Of a stretch of 40,679 nt of DNA, positions 16,466-24,710 are shown piece after piece. The notes under the pieces were generated by a model that worked only from the letters and a program-made list of their open reading frames with translations, made no database searches and was not told the DNA's origin. This DNA is from CAZHPY01 sp964534705 (GTDB lineage Bacteria > Omnitrophota > Gorgyraeia > 2-01-FULL-45-10). The position numbers and the translations under genes were made by a program. How positions within the stretch are numbered: the first letter of the stretch is position 1; every line of letters starts with the position of its first letter. The stretch lies in contig CAZHPY010000006.1 of assembly GCA_964534705.1 (NCBI GenBank), forward strand, positions 1-40,679. The letters are read 5' to 3'.

Positions 16466-17632
16466 ATGAGATTTGAAAGATCTGACAGGCTGAAAAGGTT
16501 GCCGCCGTATTTATTCGTAGAGATAGATAAGGCCAAGAAGAAGGCGCGCGAGGAAGGGCGGGATATAATAGACCTTGGCGTAGGCGATCCTGACATCCCG
16601 ACGCCAAAATTCATCATAGACGCGCTCAATAAAGCGGTCCGCGATCCTGCTACACACAGGTATTCTCTTGACCAGGGTATACCTGAATTCAGGAATGCCG
16701 CGTCCGCCTGGCTTAAAAAGAGATTTGACGTCAATATGGATGCCGATAAAGAGATCTATCCGCTGATCGGCTCAAAAGAAGGCATAGCCCATATCCCGCT
16801 GGCTTTTATAAATCCCGGAGATGCGGCCCTGGTACCCGACCCATGTTATCCTCCGTACCGTTCCGGGACTATATTCGCGGGCGGCGAAGTTGTCTATATG
16901 CCGCTCCAGGAAGCGAACAAATTCCTGCCTGACCTGAAGGCGATCAATCACCACCAATTGCATAAAGTCAGGATGATGTTCATAAATTATCCGAATAATC
17001 CCACGTCAGCAGTATGCGATAAACGTTTCCTGAAAGACGTGGTTGATTTTGCCCTGAAACACAACATAATCGTGTGCAGCGATGTGGCATATTCCGAGAT
17101 AACATTTGACGGCTATAAAGCGCCTAGCATTTTTGAAATAGAAGGCGCGAAAGAAGTTGCGATCGAATTCCATTCCTTGTCCAAGACATTTAACATGACG
17201 GGCTGGCGCATAGGGTTTGCCTGTGGAAATTCCGAACTGGTAGAGGGCCTTGCCAAGGTCAAGAGCAATATCGACTCCGGTATTTTCTCCGCCATACAGC
17301 GGGCGGGGACAGCAGCTTTAAATAATTATGATAAACATATAAAGCCGGTAATAAAGGTGTATGAAGAAAGGCGCGATATGCTTGTCAACGGGCTTAATTC
17401 GATAGGCCTTAAAGTGGAAAAACCGAAAGCGACGTTTTATGTCTGGGCGAAGGTCCCGCCCCGGTATACGTCCGCTACGTTCGCGAAAGCCCTCCTGGAT
17501 AACTGTGACATAGTAGCTACGCCGGGCAACGGTTTCGGCGATTGCGGCGAGGGATATGTCCGGATGGTAGTGACTGTTGATAAGAAACGTATAAAGGAAG
17601 CAGTCGAAAGGATCAGGAAGAGATTGATCTAG
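16466..17632 (+). CDS. dapL: LL-diaminopimelate aminotransferase
   Basis: PLP enzyme that turns tetrahydrodipicolinate directly into LL-DAP, bypassing the succinylase and acetylase branches. 388 residues. YPPYRSGTIFAGGE, MMFINYPNNPT and the Schiff-base lysine (K240 in HSLSKTFNMTGWR) fit the DapL subfamily of class I aminotransferases. Two ATGs are adjacent (16463 and 16466); the second has better spacing (six bases) from AAGGAG. The assignment to DapL rather than a general aspartate-type aminotransferase rests on these motifs and on its place right after dapB. Confidence 0.88.
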   Translation: MRFERSDRLKRLPPYLFVEIDKAKKKAREEGRDIIDLGVGDPDIPTPKFIIDALNKAVRDPATHRYSLDQGIPEFRNAASAWLKKRFDVNMDADKEIYPLIGSKEGIAHIPLAFINPGDAALVPDPCYPPYRSGTIFAGGEVVYMPLQEANKFLPDLKAINHHQLHKVRMMFINYPNNPTSAVCDKRFLKDVVDFALKHNIIVCSDVAYSEITFDGYKAPSIFEIEGAKEVAIEFHSLSKTFNMTGWRIGFACGNSELVEGLAKVKSNIDSGIFSAIQRAGTAALNNYDKHIKPVIKVYEERRDMLVNGLNSIGLKVEKPKATFYVWAKVPPRYTSATFAKALLDNCDIVATPGNGFGDCGEGYVRMVVTVDKKRIKEAVERIRKRLI

Positions 17633-17635
17633 CGC

Positions 17636-18058
17636 ATGATCATCTGTTACATAGGAATAGGTTCGAATCTCGGGGACAGGCGCTCCTATATAGACGGGGC
17701 AATAACAGAGCTGCGCAGCAATAAAGATATCGAGGTGCTGAAGGTTTCAAGCATATATGAAACCGATCCTGTGGGCGATATTCCGCAGGGAAAGTTCCTC
17801 AATGGGGTGATAGAAATAACGACTGATCTTCCGGCGGAGACCCTTTTGAAGGAGCTGAACCTGATCGAACAAAAACTTGGACGCAAAAGGAGCGTGAAAA
17901 GCGCCCCACGCACGATCGACCTCGACATACTTTATTATGGAGATGAAAAAATTAACATGAAGGACCTTGTGATACCGCATCCACGCCTGCATGAGCGCGA
18001 ATTTGTATTAAAAGGTTTGCGGGAATTAGGTAAGATACAGAATGAAGACAATAGATAG
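17636..18058 (+). CDS. folK: 2-amino-4-hydroxy-6-hydroxymethyldihydropteridine diphosphokinase
   Basis: HPPK transfers pyrophosphate from ATP to hydroxymethyldihydropterin in folate synthesis. 140 residues. GIGSNLGDR near the N-terminus and the double-Asp metal motif RTIDLDILYYG followed by IPHPRLHEREFVL are diagnostic. The ATG is three bases after the dapL stop and the 3' end overlaps panC by 17 bases, so it is expressed with both. No other folate gene is nearby. Confidence 0.95.
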   Translation: MIICYIGIGSNLGDRRSYIDGAITELRSNKDIEVLKVSSIYETDPVGDIPQGKFLNGVIEITTDLPAETLLKELNLIEQKLGRKRSVKSAPRTIDLDILYYGDEKINMKDLVIPHPRLHEREFVLKGLRELGKIQNEDNR

Positions 18059-18890
18059 TATTTCACGGATGTCCACATTCGTGAAGATGATGAAAAAAGA
18101 AGGGAAATCGATCGGTTTTGTCCCTACCATGGGCTATTTGCACGAAGGCCATACGAGCCTTGTAAAAGCTGCCAGGAAGCATACCGACGTTGTCGTGATG
18201 AGCATCTTCATAAATCCGCTTCAATTCGGCCCTAAGGAAGATTTCGAAAAGTATCCCAGGGACCTCAGGCATGATGAAGAGCTTGCGCGCGAGGCAGGGG
18301 TTGATGTTATATTCTATCCTTCACTGAAGGATATGTACCCGGACGGTTATGCAACATACGTGACCGTAGAGAAGCTTACCGATACGCTTTGCGGTGAATC
18401 AAGGCCCGGGCATTTTAGGGGAGTGGCGACAGTGGTGACAAAATTATTCAATATCGTTAAGCCCAACGTAGCATATTTTGGGCAAAAAGATATGCAGCAG
18501 GCATTGATAATGAAGAAAATGGTGGCCGACCTCAACATGGATGTGGACGTAAAAATAATGCCTATAATGAGGGAAAAAGACGGCCTTGCCATGAGCTCAA
18601 GGAACATGTACCTTTCGGAAGCAGAAAGAAAAGATGCGACCGTATTATACCAGTCCCTTAAACTGGCTGAGAACATGGCCAAACAAGGGGAGCGGGATGC
18701 CAGGAAGATCTTGAAGGCAATGGAAGATATGATAAAACAGAAACCGGCGGCAAAGATAGATTATATCAAGGCGGTCGATACCAAAGATCTCAGGGATGTG
18801 AAGCATGTCTCCGGAGAGGTGATGATCGCGTTGGCCGTATTTTTTGGACATACAAGGCTGATAGATAACATAGTAATAGCGGGGAAATAA
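18042..18890 (+). CDS. panC: Pantothenate synthetase (pantoate-beta-alanine ligase)
   Basis: ATP-dependent ligation of pantoate and beta-alanine to pantothenate, the coenzyme A precursor. 282 residues. PTMGYLHEGH at 28-37 is the nucleotidyl-transfer motif; RPGHFRGVATVV, FGQKDMQQ and the MSSRNMYL loop complete it. panB and panD are not in the window. nadA begins directly at the next base. Confidence 0.96.
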   Translation: MKTIDSISRMSTFVKMMKKEGKSIGFVPTMGYLHEGHTSLVKAARKHTDVVVMSIFINPLQFGPKEDFEKYPRDLRHDEELAREAGVDVIFYPSLKDMYPDGYATYVTVEKLTDTLCGESRPGHFRGVATVVTKLFNIVKPNVAYFGQKDMQQALIMKKMVADLNMDVDVKIMPIMREKDGLAMSSRNMYLSEAERKDATVLYQSLKLAENMAKQGERDARKILKAMEDMIKQKPAAKIDYIKAVDTKDLRDVKHVSGEVMIALAVFFGHTRLIDNIVIAGK

Positions 18891-19868
18891 ATGACAATGC
18901 AATTCCAGGATCGTGACGATATAAAATATAATGAATCTCTTAAAAAAAAGATAGAAAAGCTCAAGAAGAAACGCAATGCCGTTATAATAGCCCATAATTA
19001 CCAGCGTGATGAAGTCCAGGATATAGCCGATATAAGCGGCGATTCCCTGGCCCTGGCCCAGGCAGCTGTAAGGACCGATGCCGAGGTCATTGTCTTCTGC
19101 GGGGTCCATTTTATGGCCGAAAGCGCGGCGATCTTAAATCCGGGGAAGACGGTCCTTCTCCCGGTCATGGAAGCAGGGTGTCCTCTTGCCGACATGATAA
19201 CGGTTGAAAAATTACGGGCAAAAAGGAAAATGTATCCTGACGCCGCAGTCGTTTGTTATGTAAATACCAGCGCCGAAATAAAAGCAGAAAGCGATATTAC
19301 CTGCACTTCCAGCAATGCGGTTGAGATCGTCAGGTCGCTAAAAGAAAAACGCATAATATTCGTCCCCGATAAGAATCTGGGCCGCTATGTCCAGTCCCAG
19401 GTCCCCGACAAGGAAATTATACTGTGGGAAGGTTTCTGTCCGACGCATATAAGGGTGCAGGAAGAGGACATAATAAAAGCCAAGAAGGAATATCCTGACG
19501 CTGAAGTCATAGCCCATCCGGAATGTAACCCGGAGGTCCTGGCGCTTTCAGACCATATCTGCTCCACGGGCGGGATGTTCAAATACGTGAAACAATCCAA
19601 GTCAAAGAAATTTATAATATCGACGGAAGCCGGCATGTTGTATAAATTACAAAAAGAAAATCCGGACAAGCAATTTTATCTTCCTACGCAGAACCTTGTG
19701 TGCGCCAACATGAAGCTTATAACGTTAGGGTGGGTAGCCCATAGTTTAGAGAAGCTTGTATACGAAGTTAAAGTAGCCGACAACGTAAGAGAAAAGGCTT
19801 TGAGGTCGCTTGATAAGATGCTCCAGGTTACCGGTGAGAAAAAAGGAGCGGCAATAGCGGGGTATTAG
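18891..19868 (+). CDS. nadA: Quinolinate synthase A
   Basis: [4Fe-4S] enzyme that condenses iminoaspartate with dihydroxyacetone phosphate to quinolinate in NAD synthesis. 325 residues. The three cluster cysteines are best assigned as C97 (AGCPLADM), C183 (EGFCPTH) and C271 (NLVCANMK), with spacing that matches short-type NadA. AHNYQRDEVQDIAD near the N-terminus is the first repeat motif. The ATG abuts the panC stop. An aspartate dehydrogenase follows, which would supply iminoaspartate. Confidence 0.95.
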   Translation: MTMQFQDRDDIKYNESLKKKIEKLKKKRNAVIIAHNYQRDEVQDIADISGDSLALAQAAVRTDAEVIVFCGVHFMAESAAILNPGKTVLLPVMEAGCPLADMITVEKLRAKRKMYPDAAVVCYVNTSAEIKAESDITCTSSNAVEIVRSLKEKRIIFVPDKNLGRYVQSQVPDKEIILWEGFCPTHIRVQEEDIIKAKKEYPDAEVIAHPECNPEVLALSDHICSTGGMFKYVKQSKSKKFIISTEAGMLYKLQKENPDKQFYLPTQNLVCANMKLITLGWVAHSLEKLVYEVKVADNVREKALRSLDKMLQVTGEKKGAAIAGY

Positions 19869-19878
19869 TCAGTAGACA

Positions 19879-19972
19879 GGGGAAACAAAGAAACAAGAGA
19901 CAAGTAACAAGGTACATGTTTCTTGTTACCAAGCGTAGTGCAACTGTAGCTGTCTCTTGTCACAAAGTGTAA
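19879..19972 (+). repeat. Intergenic structured repeat, copy B
   Basis: Second copy of the element at 5984-6075, clearly similar over its whole length. Outer arms ACAAGAGACA (19893-19902) and TGTCTCTTGT (19951-19960) pair perfectly, inner arms GTAACAAG (19904-19911) and CTTGTTAC (19922-19929). It separates nadA from nadX. Confidence 0.75.
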
Positions 19973-19983
19973 GAAAGTCATCA

Positions 19984-20796
19984 ATGAGTAAACTTAGAGT
20001 CGGAATAATCGGATGCGGCACTATAGGAAGCGAACTTGCGATCGCCTGCCAGACTATCCTGAAGGAGAAGATAGATCTTGCCGGTATTTGCGATGCGGAT
20101 GAAAAAAAAGCCGCGACGTTGCAGAAATCGTTTAAAAATAATGTGCCCGTTCTAAAACTCGAAGGCCTGATCAGCAAATCGGATCTGCTGGTTGAGGCAG
20201 CCAGCGCAAAGATATCCGCTGATATACTGAAAGAAGCGATAAAAAACAAGAAAGACATACTGATCATGAGCATAGGAGGCCTTCTCGGCAAAGAAGGACT
20301 TTTAAAGAAGGCAGATGATGCCGGAATAAAAGTGTACCTGCCAAGCGGCGCGCTGTGCGGTGTAGATGGATTGAAATCCGCTTCTGTCGGCAGGATAGAT
20401 TCGGTCAGCCTGACCACACGTAAGCCGCTCAAGGGTCTCGAAGGAGCCCCATATTTAAAAGAAAAAAATATTAAACTGCAGGATGTAAGAGAAGAGACCG
20501 TAATATTCGACGGCACTGCTGTAGAGGCCATAAAAGGGTTTCCGCAGAACGTTAATGTCTGCGCTGCGCTGAGCCTGGCCGGCATAGGAGCCGATAAGAC
20601 AAGGGTGAAAATAGTAACCTCGCCGGGTTATACCAAAAACATACATGAAGTCGAGATCAGCGGTGAATTCGGGAACATATTAACCAGGACCGAGAATGTG
20701 CCGTCGAGATCCAATCCAAAAACCAGCCAGCTTGCCGTATTTTCAGCCATAGCAACGCTTGAGGGCATTGTCAGAAATGTAAGGGTAGGGACATAG
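19984..20796 (+). CDS. nadX: L-aspartate dehydrogenase
   Basis: Oxidises aspartate to iminoaspartate with NAD(P), replacing the flavoprotein NadB. 270 residues from ATG 19984; the open frame back to 19957 overlaps the repeat. The Rossmann motif GIIGCGTIGS is at the N-terminus, and PSGALCGVDGL, FPQNVNVCAALSLA and NIHEVEISGEFG match the family; the histidine of the last motif is a likely catalytic residue. nadA directly upstream gives a two-gene route from aspartate to quinolinate. An NAD-dependent homoserine-type dehydrogenase is the main alternative and is less likely. Confidence 0.9.
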   Translation: MSKLRVGIIGCGTIGSELAIACQTILKEKIDLAGICDADEKKAATLQKSFKNNVPVLKLEGLISKSDLLVEAASAKISADILKEAIKNKKDILIMSIGGLLGKEGLLKKADDAGIKVYLPSGALCGVDGLKSASVGRIDSVSLTTRKPLKGLEGAPYLKEKNIKLQDVREETVIFDGTAVEAIKGFPQNVNVCAALSLAGIGADKTRVKIVTSPGYTKNIHEVEISGEFGNILTRTENVPSRSNPKTSQLAVFSAIATLEGIVRNVRVGT

Positions 20797-20798
20797 GT

Positions 20799-21536
20799 AT
20801 GAGGAATCTTACAAAATTAGGTTCGCACATCTCAAACAGGATAGGAAAGGCAATAGCCGATTATAATCTGATAGAGGATAAGGACAAGATACTTGTTGCC
20901 GTATCCGGCGGAAAAGACAGCCTTGCGATGCTAAAACTTTTGCATGAAAGGCGGAAATGGGCGCCGATAGATTATAAACTTTATGCTGTCCATATCGAGA
21001 CCGATTTCAGGTGCGCAGGGTGCGTTCACACAAAAGAACTGGAAAAAATATTTAAAAAATACAAGACACCATATTATTTTGAGAAGATAAAAATAAGGGA
21101 TAAGGATAAGAAGGTATCGTGTTTCTGGTGCTCCTGGAACAGAAGGAAGGCGCTCTTTACGCTCGCAGACAGGATAGGATGCACAAAAATAGCGTTTGGG
21201 CATCACCAGGACGATATCACCGAGACGCTGCTGTTGAATATGTTCTATCACGGAGAATTTTCTGCGATGAACCCCCGCCAGGAATTATTCGGAGGGAAGA
21301 TCGTTATAATACGTCCGCTGTGTTACGTGGAAGAGGATGTCTTGAGAAAATTCGCCAAAGAGTCGAAATTTCCCAGCCAGCTTTGCAAGTGCCCAAATTC
21401 GCAGACCTCCAAACGGAAGATGATGAAAGAATTTATAAAAAAAGTCGAACAGGATTGCAGTTACGCCAAGCTGAACCTTTTCAGGACTATCGGCCGTGTG
21501 AACAAGGAGTATATACAAATCAAGGAAGTTAATTAA
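20799..21536 (+). CDS. ttcA: TtcA-family tRNA thiolation protein
   Basis: PP-loop ATPase of the TtcA/TtuA group. The ATP site SGGKDS is at residues 36-41. A CFWC pair at 108-111 lies where TtcA has its CxxC, followed by the family pattern WNRRKALFTLADRIGCTKIAFGHHQDD; a further cysteine pair, LCKCPN, near 197-201 can complete an Fe-S site. An extra RCAGC at 71-75 is notable. E. coli TtcA makes 2-thiocytidine-32 in tRNA; the exact target here is inferred. The gene starts three bases after nadX. TilS is unlikely because of the cysteine pattern. Confidence 0.82.
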   Translation: MRNLTKLGSHISNRIGKAIADYNLIEDKDKILVAVSGGKDSLAMLKLLHERRKWAPIDYKLYAVHIETDFRCAGCVHTKELEKIFKKYKTPYYFEKIKIRDKDKKVSCFWCSWNRRKALFTLADRIGCTKIAFGHHQDDITETLLLNMFYHGEFSAMNPRQELFGGKIVIIRPLCYVEEDVLRKFAKESKFPSQLCKCPNSQTSKRKMMKEFIKKVEQDCSYAKLNLFRTIGRVNKEYIQIKEVN

Positions 21537-21566
21537 AATAAACATGCGAAAGGAGGTGAATGAAGA

Positions 21567-21794
21567 ATGGCACAGAAAGTCGCTAAGGTAGGTATAAAGA
21601 GGAAAAAGGGTTATCTCTATTACGTTGATAAGAAGGGTAATGTCGTCGAAACAAAGATGGCAAGAGGAAAGGCAAAAGGCGGCGGAGGCAAGGTAGTAGC
21701 GAAGCCGGCAGTAAAGAAGCAGAAAGGTTACCTTTATTTCATCGACAAAGCAGGTGACGTATCATGCGCTAAGATGCTTAGAGGCAGGAAGTAA
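21567..21794 (+). CDS. Small basic protein with duplicated KGYLY-D-K-G motif
   Basis: 75 residues, highly basic. Two copies of a short unit are visible: KKGYLYYVDKKGNVVETKMARGK and, after a glycine/alanine/lysine linker, a second KGYLYFIDKAGDVSCAKMLRGRK-type copy. The ribosome binding site AAAGGAGGTG at 21549-21558 is the strongest in the window, and a strong terminator follows, both suggesting high expression. No known domain comes to mind; the unit resembles a short beta-hairpin. A nucleic-acid or ribosome-associated role is only a guess from charge. It lies 30 bases after ttcA. Confidence 0.75.
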   Translation: MAQKVAKVGIKRKKGYLYYVDKKGNVVETKMARGKAKGGGGKVVAKPAVKKQKGYLYFIDKAGDVSCAKMLRGRK

Positions 21795-21813
21795 GCATAG
21801 TAGCTGCATGTTT

Positions 21814-21859
21814 GAATAAAAACAAGGGGATCGCCGTTAGGCGTCCCCTTGTTTTATTC
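21814..21859 (+). terminator. Rho-independent terminator after the small basic gene
   Basis: Long hairpin: CGCC (21832-21835) pairs with GGCG (21840-21843) around loop GTTA, extended by AACAAGGGGA with TCCCCTTGTT and an A/T-rich base, with one T and one A bulge. The A-run and T-run flanks could make it work in both directions. The 3' arm contains the uvrA -35 box. Confidence 0.85.
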
Positions 21860-21877
21860 ATTTATATATGCTAATAT
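21849..21877 (+). promoter_or_regulatory. Promoter of uvrA
   Basis: TTGTTT at 21849-21854 within the terminator's 3' arm, 17-base spacer, TAATAT at 21872-21877. Expected start is about 21884, giving a leader of about 18 bases. No LexA-type box was recognised. Confidence 0.65.
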
Positions 21878-21901
21878 GATGCAATAAGTAGGGAATTAAG
21901 C

Positions 21902-24682
21902 ATGCAAAGAAACAGTATAATCATCAAAGGCGCTAAAGAGCACAATTTAAAGAACATTGACCTTGAAATACCCCGCGAAAAGCTGGTTGTAATAACGGGT
22001 CTTTCCGGATCCGGCAAGTCAAGCCTTGCTTTTGATACCATATATGCCGAAGGACAGCGCAGGTACGTAGAAAGCCTTTCGAGTTACGCCAGGCAATTCC
22101 TTGAGCAGCTTCAGAAACCGGATGTCGAATACATAGAAGGACTGTCTCCGGCTATAAGCATTGAGCAGCGGACGGCAGGCTCGAATCCGCGCTCTACCGT
22201 CGGAACTCAGACTGAGATACACGATTATCTCAGGCTGCTATATGCACGCATAGGCATTCCCCACTGCCCGAAATGCAAAAAACCGATAACCAGGCAAACA
22301 TCCCAGGAAATAGTCGACCAGGTATTAAAGTTGCCCGAGGGTTCAAAAATATTGATACTGGCTCCGCTGATAAGGGGCAGGAAGGGTGAGCACAGGGACC
22401 TGTTCCAGAAGGCAAAGAAGGATGGATTCATCAGGGCCAGGGTCGATGGTAATGTGCTTGAACTGGACGCCAAAATATCACTTGATAAGAAAAAGGCGCA
22501 TTCGATAGAGATAGTTGTCGACAGGCTCGTATTGAAAGGGGATATACGAAAACGCCTTGCGGATTCGATCGAAACAGCTCTTGAAGCCGGGAAAGGGCTG
22601 ATGGTAGTGAATGTCGATTCAAAAGATATGCTCTTCAGCGAGCTCTACGCCTGCGTGGATTGCGGGATAAGCCTGGGTGAGATAGAGCCGAGGATATTTT
22701 CATTTAATTCTCCGTATGGGGCGTGCCCCATGTGTGATGGCCTCGGAAATAAAATGGAAATAGACCCGGACCTTGTTATATCTGACAGATCAAAGCCTGT
22801 CATCAGCGCGGTAGACGCATGGCGGCGCGGCGGCAAAGGCCTGTATCTTTATTACAGGAGACGGTTGCGTTCTCTTGCGCACCAACATGGGTTTGACGTC
22901 GAAACGCCCTTCAAGGACCTTCCAAAAGAGATCAAAAAAATAGTCCTTTTTGGAGAGCCCGGCGGAAGCTGGGGTTCTTTTGAGGGGGTCATTCCTAATC
23001 TCGAAAGGCGTTTCCGCGAAACAGAAAGCGAATTCATAAAAACTGAGATCAATAAATATATGTCCGTCCAGCCATGCCCCGAGTGCAACGGCATGCGCCT
23101 TAAAAAGGAAAGCCTGGCCGTTACCATCCAGGATAAGAACATTGCCGAGGTATCCGGCCTTTCCATAAAGGACATGAGAAAATTCCTGTCCGGTTTGGAG
23201 TTGACGCAGACAGAGAAGCTGATAGCCAGCCAGGTCCTGAAGGAGATAAACTCCCGTCTGCAATTCATGATAAATGTCGGCCTTGATTACCTTACGCTTG
23301 ACAGGCGCAGCTTTACATTATCCGGCGGCGAAGCGCAGCGCATAAGATTGGCTACCCAGATAGGTTCCGGCCTTGTGGGAGTGGTCTATATTCTTGATGA
23401 ACCCAGCATAGGGCTTCACCAAAAGGATAATTCAAAATTACTCGACACCCTTGTAACATTAAGGGACCTTGGCAACACGCTGATAGTAGTGGAACATGAC
23501 GAGGCCACGATAAGGACGGCAGATCATATTATAGACCTGGGTCCCGGCGCAGGCGAGCATGGCGGCAGGGTCCTGGTAAGCGGGACGCTTAAAGACGTGC
23601 TTGGATCCAAAGAATCGTTGACTGGACAATATTTAAGAGGGCAATTAAAGATAAAGGTACCGGCAAAAAGAAGGCCTTGCTGCAAAAATAAAAAGCTGCG
23701 GATAATAGGCGCCGCGGAGCATAACCTGAAAGACATAGATGTGGACATACCCTTAGGCCTGTTTGTGTGCGTGACAGGAGTATCCGGGTCCGGAAAAAGC
23801 ACTCTTGTCGATGAGATATTATACAGGGCGCTTGCCAAAAAGTTTTACAGGTCAAAAGAAAAGCCGGGTATACATAAAAAGATAGAAGGTATGGACCTGA
23901 TCGATAAGGTCATCGTGATAGACCAATCACCCATAGGAAGGACGCCGCGCTCAAACCCTGCTACATATACCGGAGCGTTTGCTCCTATAAGGGACCTCTT
24001 CTCAAGATTGCCCGATGCCAAAGTGCGTGGCTATAAGCCGGGCAGGTTCAGCTTTAATGTAAAGGGCGGGCGGTGCGAGGCCTGCATGGGCGATGGTATA
24101 AAAAAGATAGAAATGCATTTTTTGCCGGATATTTATGTCCAATGCGAAGTGTGTAAGGGCAGAAGGTTTAATGAACAGACCCTGGATGTAAAATACAAGG
24201 GCAGGTCTATAGCGGATACTCTTGAGATGTCCGTTGAAGAGGCGCTGGAGCTGTTTACGAACATTCCGGCTGTCCGCAATAAACTTAAGACGCTTTATGA
24301 GGTAGGGTTAGGATATGTAAGGCTTGGCCAGTCAGCTACTACCCTGTCGGGCGGCGAGGCGCAGAGGATCAAGCTCGCAACGGAACTTTCTAAATCTTCC
24401 ACGGGCCGGACATTTTATATACTGGATGAACCGACGACAGGGCTGCATTTTGCCGATGTCGATAAACTTTTGAGCGTGTTGCATGCCCTTGTAGACCAGG
24501 GGAACACCGTCCTGGTCATAGAACATAATCTCGATGTCATAAAAACCGCCGATCACATAATAGATCTTGGGCCGGAAGGCGGAGATGAGGGCGGCCAGAT
24601 CGTCGCGAGCGGTACGCCGGAAGAGATCGTGAAGAATAAAAGGTCTTATACGGGACAGTATTTACAGGAGGCCTTAAGGTAA
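21902..24682 (+). CDS. uvrA: UvrABC excinuclease subunit A
   Basis: DNA-damage sensor that loads UvrB in nucleotide excision repair. 926 residues, a standard length. Two ABC ATPase units are present: Walker A GLSGSGKSS at 33-41 and GVSGSGKST at 626-634, each with its signature (LSGGEAQRIRLA and LSGGEAQRIKLA) and Walker B (ILDEPSIGLH and ILDEPTTGLH). Zinc-binding cysteine pairs occur as CPKCKK, CVDCG, CPMCDG, CEACMG and CEVCKG. It stands behind its own promoter and is followed immediately by a TPR protein gene. Confidence 0.97.
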   Translation: MQRNSIIIKGAKEHNLKNIDLEIPREKLVVITGLSGSGKSSLAFDTIYAEGQRRYVESLSSYARQFLEQLQKPDVEYIEGLSPAISIEQRTAGSNPRSTVGTQTEIHDYLRLLYARIGIPHCPKCKKPITRQTSQEIVDQVLKLPEGSKILILAPLIRGRKGEHRDLFQKAKKDGFIRARVDGNVLELDAKISLDKKKAHSIEIVVDRLVLKGDIRKRLADSIETALEAGKGLMVVNVDSKDMLFSELYACVDCGISLGEIEPRIFSFNSPYGACPMCDGLGNKMEIDPDLVISDRSKPVISAVDAWRRGGKGLYLYYRRRLRSLAHQHGFDVETPFKDLPKEIKKIVLFGEPGGSWGSFEGVIPNLERRFRETESEFIKTEINKYMSVQPCPECNGMRLKKESLAVTIQDKNIAEVSGLSIKDMRKFLSGLELTQTEKLIASQVLKEINSRLQFMINVGLDYLTLDRRSFTLSGGEAQRIRLATQIGSGLVGVVYILDEPSIGLHQKDNSKLLDTLVTLRDLGNTLIVVEHDEATIRTADHIIDLGPGAGEHGGRVLVSGTLKDVLGSKESLTGQYLRGQLKIKVPAKRRPCCKNKKLRIIGAAEHNLKDIDVDIPLGLFVCVTGVSGSGKSTLVDEILYRALAKKFYRSKEKPGIHKKIEGMDLIDKVIVIDQSPIGRTPRSNPATYTGAFAPIRDLFSRLPDAKVRGYKPGRFSFNVKGGRCEACMGDGIKKIEMHFLPDIYVQCEVCKGRRFNEQTLDVKYKGRSIADTLEMSVEEALELFTNIPAVRNKLKTLYEVGLGYVRLGQSATTLSGGEAQRIKLATELSKSSTGRTFYILDEPTTGLHFADVDKLLSVLHALVDQGNTVLVIEHNLDVIKTADHIIDLGPEGGDEGGQIVASGTPEEIVKNKRSYTGQYLQEALR

Positions 24683-24710
24683 GTGTCAAAGTATCAAAGT
24701 GTCAAAGTAT
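24683..24710 (+). repeat. Tandem GTGTCAAAGTAT spacer repeat used as coding sequence
   Basis: Two exact copies of a 12-base word (24683-24694 and 24699-24710) with period 16. This is the style of spacer repeat seen at other junctions in this window, but here it begins with the GTG start of the next gene and encodes the N-region of its signal peptide. Confidence 0.6.

Noticed and set aside
21560..21562. An ATG between the ribosome binding site and the start of the 75-residue gene
   Set aside because: It opens a frame of only eight codons and lies too close to the ribosome binding site; the ATG at 21567 has the right spacing.
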